Notes: generated from the sequence alone by a model not told the origin. Shown: positions 1-5,805, counted from the stretch's first letter. The stretch: 6,106 bases of DNA from Candidatus Bathyarchaeota archaeon (GCA_016867505.1 VGJH01000077.1:1-6106), one strand, 5' to 3'. Numbers and translations: made by a program.

Positions 1-261
1 TGGATCTCTGCCTTTTTCAAATCGAAAATTTAAGCTAGTGTATAATGTCTGAAAGATCCTAATTTTTCCATACCTTTTCTCTTTCACTATCCCAAATTTC
101 TCCAATTTTACTAAATGGCGTTCAACGCTGGTGTAGTTTAGGCCTGTGCGTCGACTTATTTCACTGATGTTTAGTTCTGTGCTCACTGATAGGACGCGAA
201 GGACTCTTATTCTTCCTTTGCTGCCTAAAATTTCTTCTACTATGTTTTTATTTCTGTTCAA
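1..261 (-). CDS. Winged-helix DNA-binding protein, C-terminus cut by the window edge
   Basis: An open frame of 87 codons runs to the left edge without a stop. The protein looks like a small archaeal winged helix-turn-helix regulator. Residues 7-24 form a first helix (NIVEEILGSKGRIRVLRVL). Residues 31-59 give a helix-turn-helix with the recognition helix around TGLNYTSVERHLVKLEKFG. Residues 60-70 (KEKRYGKIRIF) look like the wing. No ligand-binding domain is visible, but the C-terminus is missing. The only start codon after the upstream in-frame stop (285-283) and before the conserved fold is TTG at 261-259. It overlaps the last 14 bases of cdc6, with AGG at 267-265 and GAGG at 277-274 as weak ribosome binding sites, so translation is probably coupled to cdc6. 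The fold is clear from the residue pattern. The DNA target and biological role are unknown; a regulator of cdc6 or an origin-binding factor would be inference only. Confidence 0.75.
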   Translation of the reverse strand, partial: MNRNKNIVEEILGSKGRIRVLRVLSVSTELNISEISRRTGLNYTSVERHLVKLEKFGIVKEKRYGKIRIFQTLYTSLNFRFEKGRDP

Positions 262-1423
262 TTGCCTGTAAGACCTCTTTCTCTAAATCTTCAGCGGAAA
301 TTTTTGTGAGGTTAATTAACTGAGTTCTTCCTTGGTTAGATGAATCCATTTTAATATGAACTGCGTCGAATCCCTTAAGCTGGTTAAGATATTTCCAGAA
401 TTGAGTGTGTCCGCGTGGTTTCTCGTTATACTCTTCACAGACTACTTTGTAGAGGGTTTCGACTTCTCCTGTAGAGGCGTTTGGCAGGTTGTTGATTTTG
501 AAGAATCTTGCCACTGCTAAAAGCACGTATAATTCATGGAGGCTAAGGTGGTTTATTGACTCCTCTTTTATGGTTGGGAAGACGCTTGGAGCTGCTTTTC
601 TCACATGGTTTAAGTTTATTTGCCTGCTGATTTCGAGGTCAGCATATTTTCCGGATCTCCACAGGAGATCTATGGCATATCGTGCGTCGCCGTGTTCCTG
701 AGAAGCAAGCTCTGCAATGAAGTCAATTACTTCGAGTGGAGTCGCATCTTTCCTGAAAGCAGCTTCTGCTCTGCTTAAGAGGATTGAGGAGAGCTGAGGT
801 GGAGAGTATTCTTTTAGTTGTATTATGCTGCGTTGAAGGCTGCTTAGGGTGCTTTTATCAAGTTTTTTCAAGACGTTGATGTCTTTTGATATGCAGAGGA
901 GGCTTAATCGTCTTGAGTCATCAAGTAATCCTTCTTGGACTCGGGTTAAATTATACAGGGCTTCGGTTCCATCGGTGTCGATGAGTGAGTCAATTTCGTC
1001 CAGAGTTAGTAAAAGCTGAGTGTCCTCTTCAGATAGTAGCTGCATGAGAGTTTCCATTAACTCATTCGCAGCGTAGCCTCTCTCAGGGAAATCGGGACGC
1101 ATTGCTTTAACCACTCTTCTAAGAACCATGAAAAGGCTGCCGCGGAGTTCCCTGCAATTTACGTGAATGTATCTGACTTTTACTCTTCTTTTTTTAGCTT
1201 TTTCAACTAGTTCTCGCCCAAATAATTGTGCCAGCGCAGTTTTTCCTGTCCCTACTCCCCCAACGATAATTGCCCGTTGACTCATTTCATAGGGTGCTGA
1301 CAGAAGATGATCAAAAAAGTGTTCCAGTAAACGTTTTTCCTCATCTCTATGAAGCAATTTTGATGGGATGTAATTGATGTCTAGTACGCCTTCATCTACA
1401 AATACACTGCGCGTGTCACTCAA
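248..1423 (-). CDS. cdc6: Orc1/Cdc6-family replication initiator (AAA+ ATPase), diverged paralogue
   Basis: This 391-residue protein has the full architecture and usual length of archaeal Orc1/Cdc6, which binds origin repeats and loads the MCM helicase. The N-terminal segment (about 17-35, YIPSKLLHRDEEKRL) matches the family pattern YVPEELPHRE. Walker A is GGVGTGKT at 55-62 and Walker B is LLLTLDEID at 137-145. Sensor 2 is GDARYAIDLLWRSG at 245-258. The C-terminal winged helix spans about 293-372 (LSLHELYVLLAVARFF, then STGEVETLYKVV and HTQFWKYLNQLKG). Two catalytic positions differ from the family: sensor 1 reads ISKD rather than ISND, and the PRVxSSL stretch that carries the arginine finger reads KSTLSSL. 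The start is TTG at 1423-1421, with GGGAG seven bases upstream. ATP binding looks intact, but hydrolysis or partner sensing may be altered. It may be a secondary Orc1/Cdc6 rather than the main initiator. Family assignment is firm; the paralogue status is inference. Confidence 0.93.
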   Translation of the reverse strand: MSDTRSVFVDEGVLDINYIPSKLLHRDEEKRLLEHFFDHLLSAPYEMSQRAIIVGGVGTGKTALAQLFGRELVEKAKKRRVKVRYIHVNCRELRGSLFMVLRRVVKAMRPDFPERGYAANELMETLMQLLSEEDTQLLLTLDEIDSLIDTDGTEALYNLTRVQEGLLDDSRRLSLLCISKDINVLKKLDKSTLSSLQRSIIQLKEYSPPQLSSILLSRAEAAFRKDATPLEVIDFIAELASQEHGDARYAIDLLWRSGKYADLEISRQINLNHVRKAAPSVFPTIKEESINHLSLHELYVLLAVARFFKINNLPNASTGEVETLYKVVCEEYNEKPRGHTQFWKYLNQLKGFDAVHIKMDSSNQGRTQLINLTKISAEDLEKEVLQAIEQK

Positions 1424-1430
1424 AGATTAT

Positions 1431-1435
1431 CTCCC
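1431..1435 (-). promoter_or_regulatory. Ribosome binding site supporting the TTG start of cdc6
   Basis: On the minus strand the sequence reads GGGAG, then a seven-base spacer, then TTG. This is a good Shine-Dalgarno placement and is the main reason to accept TTG at 1423-1421 as the start. The next methionine is near residue 46, inside the AAA+ domain. The same bases form one arm of the imperfect inverted repeat described for this intergenic region. Confidence 0.6.
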
Positions 1436-1500
1436 GAAGTGAACTTTCTGATACTAGATTTATGCTTTTTGTAAGTTGTAATAAACAAACTTGGGAGGGG
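1431..1500. other. Imperfect inverted repeat around an AT-rich core; candidate replication origin element
   Basis: CTCCCGAAGT at 1431-1440 is mirrored by ACTTGGGAG at 1489-1497, nine of ten positions allowing one gap, and the second copy continues into a G-rich tail (GGGAGGGGT). The roughly 48 bases between the arms are strongly AT-rich. Archaeal origins usually lie beside cdc6 genes and often carry inverted origin recognition boxes with a G-string, flanking an AT-rich unwinding element; this layout is compatible. It is not a clear match to any published origin recognition box that I can recall. The left arm doubles as the cdc6 ribosome binding site, so chance is a real alternative. Confidence 0.3.
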
Positions 1501-1518
1501 TGAGTGAAAGTGGCTTTG

Positions 1519-1534
1519 GGTTAAAAACTTAAAC
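1519..1534 (+). promoter_or_regulatory. Likely TATA box of the AIR-synthase-like gene
   Basis: GGTTAAAAACTTAAAC resembles an archaeal TATA element. Its centre lies about 40 bases before the ATG at 1567, which would put transcription start near 1550 and leave a leader of about 15 bases. No Shine-Dalgarno sequence precedes the ATG, in keeping with a short or absent leader. Confidence 0.35.
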
Positions 1535-1566
1535 ATTAATCAATAGTAATCATATACGTTCAAACC

Positions 1567-2586
1567 ATGTCTCAAGATAGGAAACTATTAACAGGCAAGG
1601 TCCCTCCTGAAGTCTTGAAACGATGCGTATTTCCTTATCTTGGGACTCCTTCAAATCGTATAATCCAGGGCTCTGGAATTGGAGAAGATTCTTCCATCAT
1701 TGATTTTGGGAAGAAAGTATTAATCGTTAAAGCTAATCCAATCACAGGTGCTGAAAAAAACATCGGGACATTGGCAGTTCATATCAATGCAAATGATGTT
1801 GCAGCAAGAGGGGCAAAGCCATTATGGTTTCTGAACACAATTTTTTTGCCTGAAAGTTCATCTATTCATTATCTTGAACAAATAAGTATTCAAATGGATG
1901 AAGCTTGTACACAACTAGGAATTCAGATAATTGGTGGCCATACAGAATGCACACCAACACTAAAAAAACCAATAATATCCGGTTTCATGATTGGTGAGAT
2001 GCTGAAAAAAGATCTATTAATTGATAAACCAATTAGACCTGGTAACAAAATAATTTTAACAAAAAGCCCAGGCATTGAAGGTACAAGCATTTTAGCTACA
2101 GACTTATTTTCGAAACTTGCCAATAAAATTAGTAATCAAACACTTGAAAATGCAAAGAACCTGATAAAAAAAATTAGTATTGTACCAGAAGCATTAGCTG
2201 CGATAGAATCTGGAGGTGTAAATTATTTGCATACTCCAACTGAAGGCGGATTACTTAATGGATTATTTGAATTATCTGAAGCTCTGAAAGTTGGAATGCT
2301 TGTGGAAGAAAACCACATAAATGTATATCCCGAAACAACCGAAATCTGTCAAGCCCTTAAAGCAGATCCATTAAAACTAATGAGTTCCGGCTCATTGTTG
2401 ATTGTTGCTAAAAAAAATAGTGCTAAAAAAATCGTTGAAAAAATTACTCAACTAAATATTGAAGCATCAATAATTGGAGAAATAAAAAAAGAAAATGAGG
2501 GAAAGCTGATTAAGACTAGAAATAAAATTCTTAGAAAGGTTGAATCAATTAAACAGGATGAAGTTTACAGAATTTTAAGCATATAA
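1567..2586 (+). CDS. AIR synthase-related protein, HypE-like family
   Basis: The 339-residue protein has the two-domain PurM/AIR-synthase fold shared by HypE, ThiL, SelD and PurM. Visible motifs are GIGEDSSIIDFGKK at 37-50 (N-terminal ATP/metal-binding start), TLAVHINANDVAARGAKP at 68-85 (the most diagnostic motif), GGHTECTP at 123-130, and TPTEGGLLNGLFELSEAL at 223-240, where HypE usually has DPTRGGL. Length and layout are closest to HypE, which dehydrates carbamoylated cysteine to make the cyanide ligand of [NiFe] hydrogenase. However, the C-terminus ends VYRILSI and has no terminal cysteine, which HypE needs, and no other hyp gene is in view. It is therefore probably an ATP-dependent enzyme of unknown substrate within the archaeal HypE-like group, not hydrogenase maturase. 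The start is the ATG at 1567, with no ribosome binding site. The gene converges with the methyltransferase with no bases between the stops. The fold is confident; the reaction is unknown. Confidence 0.85.
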   Translation: MSQDRKLLTGKVPPEVLKRCVFPYLGTPSNRIIQGSGIGEDSSIIDFGKKVLIVKANPITGAEKNIGTLAVHINANDVAARGAKPLWFLNTIFLPESSSIHYLEQISIQMDEACTQLGIQIIGGHTECTPTLKKPIISGFMIGEMLKKDLLIDKPIRPGNKIILTKSPGIEGTSILATDLFSKLANKISNQTLENAKNLIKKISIVPEALAAIESGGVNYLHTPTEGGLLNGLFELSEALKVGMLVEENHINVYPETTEICQALKADPLKLMSSGSLLIVAKKNSAKKIVEKITQLNIEASIIGEIKKENEGKLIKTRNKILRKVESIKQDEVYRILSI

Positions 2587-3426
2587 CTATCTCTCGCATG
2601 TAATAGCCATAATTTCTGGGTGATATGTTAATTTTTTAAAACCAACTGACTTCAGACGTGATTGCACACCCTTTTGCAGGTCCTTTTTTCTATATCTTGA
2701 CCCAGGTTCACCAGTATAGTGTAAGAGTTTACCACCATGTTTTATTCTTGAAAATAGTTTTGAGTAAAATGCTTCACTATATAATTGCCCAGCAAATGAA
2801 AATCTTGGGGGATCATGAATTATGTACTCAAAGAAATTTTTTGGTAGACAATCGACTGCGTGATAACTATCACTAAAAATTTTGTGAATCCTCTCATCAA
2901 AAAGGTCTCTAGACCAGGGATTCAGGTTGTTTATCATGGTTACATTATAGTCTTTTTCAATTGTAACTACTATCTCTGCATTTTTATGTAATGATTCGAT
3001 TGCAGTGTAACCTAATCCAGTACAGGTGTCAAGTATTTTTCCCTCATTTACCCCTAAAATATTAATTTTCTTTTTAGCATCCTCCTCTGGTGTAGTGTCC
3101 TTTGTTCGATGCATTCTGATTCCATCAATCTCAATGGTAGGAGCCCCAGAAGTTGTAACTAGTTTATAATAATGGCTATTTGATGTTGCTACCATAAATA
3201 ATTCAGAATCTTGAGGAAAAAAAATTGCGTCATCTTTATCAGTAATTTTTTTTAATTTTTCGATGCTGACCCTATAGTTATCTTTCAAAATAATTTCATT
3301 ACCATCAAATTTTGGTTCCATTTTTGATAATCCTAGATCAAGGGAGACTCTAGAAACACCATTTAAAATTAATTGAGCTACATCAGCAGTCAATAAAGGT
3401 GGATAAGATATCTTCAATGTTAACAT
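2587..3426 (-). CDS. Predicted archaeal SAM-dependent methyltransferase (COG2521 family)
   Basis: This 279-residue protein matches, by remembered pattern, the archaeal family COG2521. The N-terminal 100 residues form a family-specific domain with no recognisable motif, followed by DGIRMHRTKDTTPEEDAKKK at 101-120. A Rossmann methyltransferase domain then starts. Motif I is ILDTCTGLGYTAIESL at 131-146 (SAM binding), the acidic end of strand 2 is TIEKDYNV at 155-162, and NPWSRDLF is at 169-176. Motif IV is IIHDPPRFSFAGQLYSEAFY at 202-221, and GGKLLHYTGEPGSRYR is at 231-246. DPPRF resembles the [D/N]PP[Y/F/W] catalytic motif of enzymes that methylate an amino nitrogen, so an RNA, DNA or protein nitrogen substrate is possible, but none is established here. 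The start is ATG at 3426-3424, with GGAG at 3441-3438. It lies 60 bp after enolase on the same strand and its TAG stop abuts the stop of the opposing gene. Confidence 0.85.
   Translation of the reverse strand: MLTLKISYPPLLTADVAQLILNGVSRVSLDLGLSKMEPKFDGNEIILKDNYRVSIEKLKKITDKDDAIFFPQDSELFMVATSNSHYYKLVTTSGAPTIEIDGIRMHRTKDTTPEEDAKKKINILGVNEGKILDTCTGLGYTAIESLHKNAEIVVTIEKDYNVTMINNLNPWSRDLFDERIHKIFSDSYHAVDCLPKNFFEYIIHDPPRFSFAGQLYSEAFYSKLFSRIKHGGKLLHYTGEPGSRYRKKDLQKGVQSRLKSVGFKKLTYHPEIMAITCER
2632..2637 (+). terminator. Possible T-run terminator for the AIR-synthase-like gene
   Basis: Six T residues on the plus strand lie 46 bases after the stop of the plus-strand gene, already inside the opposing methyltransferase gene. 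Archaeal polymerase can terminate at T-runs without a hairpin. Because the genes abut, any terminator for either transcript must sit within the other gene. This is only a candidate. Confidence 0.25.
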
Positions 3427-3473
3427 AATTAGCTTGGCTCCGTAATATTTTTTTGCTATATCACGAAAATCTT

Positions 3474-3484
3474 GTATAAAAAAA
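3474..3484 (-). promoter_or_regulatory. A/T run between enolase and methyltransferase: terminator and/or TATA element
   Basis: On the minus strand the sequence reads TTTTTTTATAC (T7 at 3484-3478), starting three bases after the enolase stop. It could act as a T-run terminator for enolase. It could also serve as the TATA box of the methyltransferase: its centre is about 53 bases before the ATG, giving a start near 3453 and a leader of about 27 bases that contains GGAG. The sequence cannot decide between these roles. Confidence 0.35.
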
Positions 3485-3486
3485 TT

Positions 3487-4740
3487 TTAAAAAATGTTTT
3501 TTGGGAATTTTGCTTTATTTCCTAATCTCTCCTCAATACGGAGTAGTTGATTATATTTTGCTGTCCTCTCGCCACGTGCTGGGGCGCCAGATTTTATTTG
3601 GCCACATTCGATTGCTACTGATAAATCTGAGACCCATGAATCTTCTGTATCTCCTGATCTGTGAGAGGCCATTACTCTGTAATTATGGTTTTTTGCCATG
3701 TTAGCTGCATCTATTGCTTCAGTTAAAGTGCCTATCTGATTGACTTTCCATAAAAGTGCATTAGCTGCACCCATTTCAATTCCTTTTCTTAACCTCTGAG
3801 AATTGGTAACAAAAATGTCGTCTCCCAAAATTTGTATTGGCAGAGCTTTTGTGATTTCGACAAATCCTTCATAGTCTTCCTCGAAAATTGGGTCTTCGAT
3901 GCTGATAATTGGATATTTCTTGATTAATTCTTTATAAACATCGATTAATTCTGGTGTCGAATATTTTTTGCCAGCAATTGTGTAAAATTCATCTTTATAA
4001 AATGTACTTGATGCAACGTCTAAAGCGATTTTAACTGTCTCATCATACCCCGCTTCTTTTATTGCTTCAATTATTGAATCGATGACTTCTTCTGTTGTTT
4101 TCATTGGAGGGGCGAAGCCACCTTCATCTCCAACATTTATGGCGTTTTTTCCATATTTTTTCTGAAGTTGCATCTTTAAAATTTGATATACTTCAACTCC
4201 TATTCTTAGGGCTTCTCTAAAATTTGTTGCTCCCGTTGGTGCAATCATAAATTCTTGGAAATCAATCTGGTTACCAGCATGCTTTCCACCATTAACAATG
4301 TTGAAAAAGGGTATTGGAAGTAAGCATGCATCATGATTAATGTATTCATATAATTGCTGTTTCCTATCAATAGCAGCTGCTTTCGCACAAGCTATGCTAA
4401 CTCCTAGAATTGCGTTTCCACCAAGCTTTGATTTATTTTCTGTTCCGTCGAGTTTTATTAAAATTTCATCAATCTGTCTTTGTTGACTGGCTTCTAAACC
4501 AACAATTTTTGGCTGAATTACTTCTGTAATATTTTTTATTGCATTTAATACTCCTTTGCCTAGAAAACGTTTCCCACCATCTCTTAGTTCAACTGCTTCA
4601 AAAATTCCTGTTGAGGCTCCACTGGGCACAGATGCTACTCCAATTAGACCCGACTTTAATTTTGCTTCAACCTCGATTGTTGGGTTTCCCCGTGAATCAA
4701 TTATTTCTCTTGCTTTTAGGGATGCAATTGAGTTATCCAT
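3487..4740 (-). CDS. eno: Enolase (phosphopyruvate hydratase)
   Basis: Enolase interconverts 2-phosphoglycerate and phosphoenolpyruvate in glycolysis and gluconeogenesis, in the cytoplasm. The 417-residue protein has the normal length and all main motifs. Counting from the ATG, these are REIIDSRGNPTIEVE (11-25), VPSGASTG (38-45, flexible substrate loop), GGKHAGNQIDFQEFMIAP (151-168), NVGDEGGFAPP (202-212, acid Glu205), ALDVASSTFY (239-248, metal Asp), SIEDPIFEEDYEGF (280-293, metal Glu), ILGDDIFVTN (304-313, metal Asp), LLWKVNQIGTLTEA (329-342, catalytic Lys332) and ASHRSGDTEDSW (358-369), with GQIKSGAP carrying Lys383. Tryptophan directly before the catalytic lysine is unusual, as that position is normally aliphatic. 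ATG at 4740-4738 fits the family N-terminus. An in-frame GTG at 4749-4747 would add only Met-Gly-Gln and has no ribosome binding site. The gene lies between trxR and the methyltransferase on the same strand. Confidence 0.97.
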   Translation of the reverse strand: MDNSIASLKAREIIDSRGNPTIEVEAKLKSGLIGVASVPSGASTGIFEAVELRDGGKRFLGKGVLNAIKNITEVIQPKIVGLEASQQRQIDEILIKLDGTENKSKLGGNAILGVSIACAKAAAIDRKQQLYEYINHDACLLPIPFFNIVNGGKHAGNQIDFQEFMIAPTGATNFREALRIGVEVYQILKMQLQKKYGKNAINVGDEGGFAPPMKTTEEVIDSIIEAIKEAGYDETVKIALDVASSTFYKDEFYTIAGKKYSTPELIDVYKELIKKYPIISIEDPIFEEDYEGFVEITKALPIQILGDDIFVTNSQRLRKGIEMGAANALLWKVNQIGTLTEAIDAANMAKNHNYRVMASHRSGDTEDSWVSDLSVAIECGQIKSGAPARGERTAKYNQLLRIEERLGNKAKFPKNIF

Positions 4741-4757
4741 TTGTCCCACAAAATAAT

Positions 4758-4800
4758 AAGATAAAAGTCACTCTAGAAAAAGCTAATGGGTTTTTAAGAC
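4758..4800 (-). promoter_or_regulatory. Candidate enolase promoter region
   Basis: Two TATA-like stretches occur upstream of enolase on the minus strand: GTCTTAAAAACCC at 4800-4788 and ACTTTTATCTT at 4769-4759. The first predicts a leader of about 28 bases containing a weak GGGA before the ATG. The second predicts a nearly leaderless message. Either suggests that enolase can be transcribed separately from trxR. Confidence 0.3.
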
Positions 4801-4827
4801 TTAGGTTATTTAATTTTATAGACAAAT

Positions 4828-5751
4828 TTAATTTTTTAATGATTTTACATATCGTAAAGCAGATAATGCTGCTTTACCCCCATCACCTGCAGCTGTAACA
4901 ACTTGCATTCCAGCGCAGCAGCAATCACCAGCTGCAAAGATTCCTGGAATGTTAGTCTGTTGTCGGTTGTCAACCATTATGCATCCACTTCCATCAATTG
5001 TTACACCAGTGTCCTGAATAATGTCACTTGTTGAGACATGCTCGTATAATATGAAAATTCCATCAACATCTAACTTTTCGAGATGTCCACCTTTTAATTT
5101 TATACTTGTAACAGACTCTTCGCCACAGATTTCTAAAATATCGACTCCTTCAACCATCTCAATGTTATTATGTCTTTTAATAGATTCGAGATGCTCCTCG
5201 CTATTTAATGAATGTCCTCTTCTTCCTGGGATTAGGAAGACTTTTGATGCCATATCTGCTAAATGTAGGGATTCACTGAATGCTTCATTACCGGACCCCA
5301 CTACTGCAACTTTTTTATCTTTAAAGAATGGTCCATCACATATAGCGCAGTAACTCACTCCTCTCCCCTTAAACTCTGTTTCACCTGGAATTGTTAACTG
5401 CTTTCTTTGAACACCTGATGCAATGATGACAGATTTTGTCTGGTAAAAACCACTTCGTGTTGAAACCATCTTATGGACTTCATCGAGGTTATTTATTCCA
5501 ATCACAGTCTCTTCCTTAAATTGTACACCAAATTTTTTTGCTTGGGAAGTAAATTGATCCATTAATTGTGGTCCTGTTAAGCCTTGGGGGAAACCTGGGA
5601 AATTTTCAATCCAGTGAGCGTCAAGTGCTCTTCCACCAATTTTTCTACCTTCTAAAAGCAAAGTCTTGAGTCCATGCCTTGAGGTGTAAATTCCCGCTGT
5701 TAAGCCAGCAGGACCCCCACCAACGATAATTACATCCCAAATGACATCCAA
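4828..5751 (-). CDS. trxB: Thioredoxin reductase-like FAD-dependent disulfide oxidoreductase
   Basis: The 307-residue protein has the standard low-molecular-weight thioredoxin reductase layout: an N-terminal FAD segment, an inserted pyridine-nucleotide domain and a C-terminal FAD segment. FAD binding is seen in VIIVGGGPAGLTAGIY (7-22), in ENFPGFPQGLTGPQLM (49-64) and in the late GIFAAGDC motif (270-277). The redox-active disulfide is CAIC at 135-138 (SYCAICDGPFF). The nucleotide-domain glycine motif is GSGNEA at 152-157, where GGGDSA is usual. The NADPH-phosphate motif HRRxxxR is replaced by PGRRGHSLN at 175-183. AAGD is followed by three cysteines, 277-279, which is unusual. The enzyme should reduce thioredoxin-like proteins, but the electron donor may not be NADPH. 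The start is TTG at 5751-5749, immediately after an in-frame stop, with no clear ribosome binding site. It lies 57 bp after the Lon-family gene. No thioredoxin gene is in view. Confidence 0.93.
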   Translation of the reverse strand: MDVIWDVIIVGGGPAGLTAGIYTSRHGLKTLLLEGRKIGGRALDAHWIENFPGFPQGLTGPQLMDQFTSQAKKFGVQFKEETVIGINNLDEVHKMVSTRSGFYQTKSVIIASGVQRKQLTIPGETEFKGRGVSYCAICDGPFFKDKKVAVVGSGNEAFSESLHLADMASKVFLIPGRRGHSLNSEEHLESIKRHNNIEMVEGVDILEICGEESVTSIKLKGGHLEKLDVDGIFILYEHVSTSDIIQDTGVTIDGSGCIMVDNRQQTNIPGIFAAGDCCCAGMQVVTAAGDGGKAALSALRYVKSLKN

Positions 5752-5753
5752 TT

Positions 5754-5773
5754 ATTATGCCAAAAAACATAAT
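5754..5773. repeat. Short inverted repeat just upstream of the thioredoxin reductase start
   Basis: ATTATG at 5754-5759 is mirrored by CATAAT at 5768-5773 around an eight-base A-rich loop. It sits directly before the TTG start of the flavoprotein gene, where an operator or a start-region hairpin could act. Six-base arms in AT-rich DNA are easily produced by chance. Confidence 0.2.
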
Positions 5774-5786
5774 GAATAGGTTACTC

Positions 5787-5805
5787 AAAAAGGGTGCGGA
5801 AAAAA
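5787..5805 (-). terminator. Possible T-run terminator downstream of the Lon-family gene
   Basis: Read on the minus strand, T6 (5805-5800) and T5 (5791-5787) follow the protease stop within 25 bases and are separated by a short C-rich stretch. This resembles archaeal T-run termination and would partly separate the protease transcript from the flavoprotein gene. Confidence 0.3.

Noticed and set aside
489..701. Plus-strand open frame of 70 codons.
   Set aside because: It lies antisense within the conserved cdc6 coding region and shows no protein-like pattern.
1493..1520. G-runs that might form a G-quadruplex (GGG, GGGG, GG, GGG).
   Set aside because: The third run has only two G residues, so a standard three-tetrad structure is not supported.
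1500..1532. Short GTG-started frame of ten codons ahead of the AIR-synthase-like gene, preceded by a G-rich stretch, resembling a leader peptide.
   Set aside because: It is very short, has no amino-acid pattern suggesting attenuation, and overlaps the likely TATA box, so it would lie upstream of the transcript.
1567..2586. Naming this gene hypE.
   Set aside because: The required C-terminal cysteine is absent and no hydrogenase-maturation neighbours are present.
4539..4898. Plus-strand open frame of 119 codons across the enolase 5' end and the intergenic gap.
   Set aside because: It is a leucine-rich antisense shadow of enolase and the flavoprotein gene, and the conserved genes on the minus strand explain the sequence.
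5021..5353. Plus-strand open frame of 110 codons.
   Set aside because: It is fully antisense to the nucleotide-binding domain of the thioredoxin reductase and has no recognisable motif.
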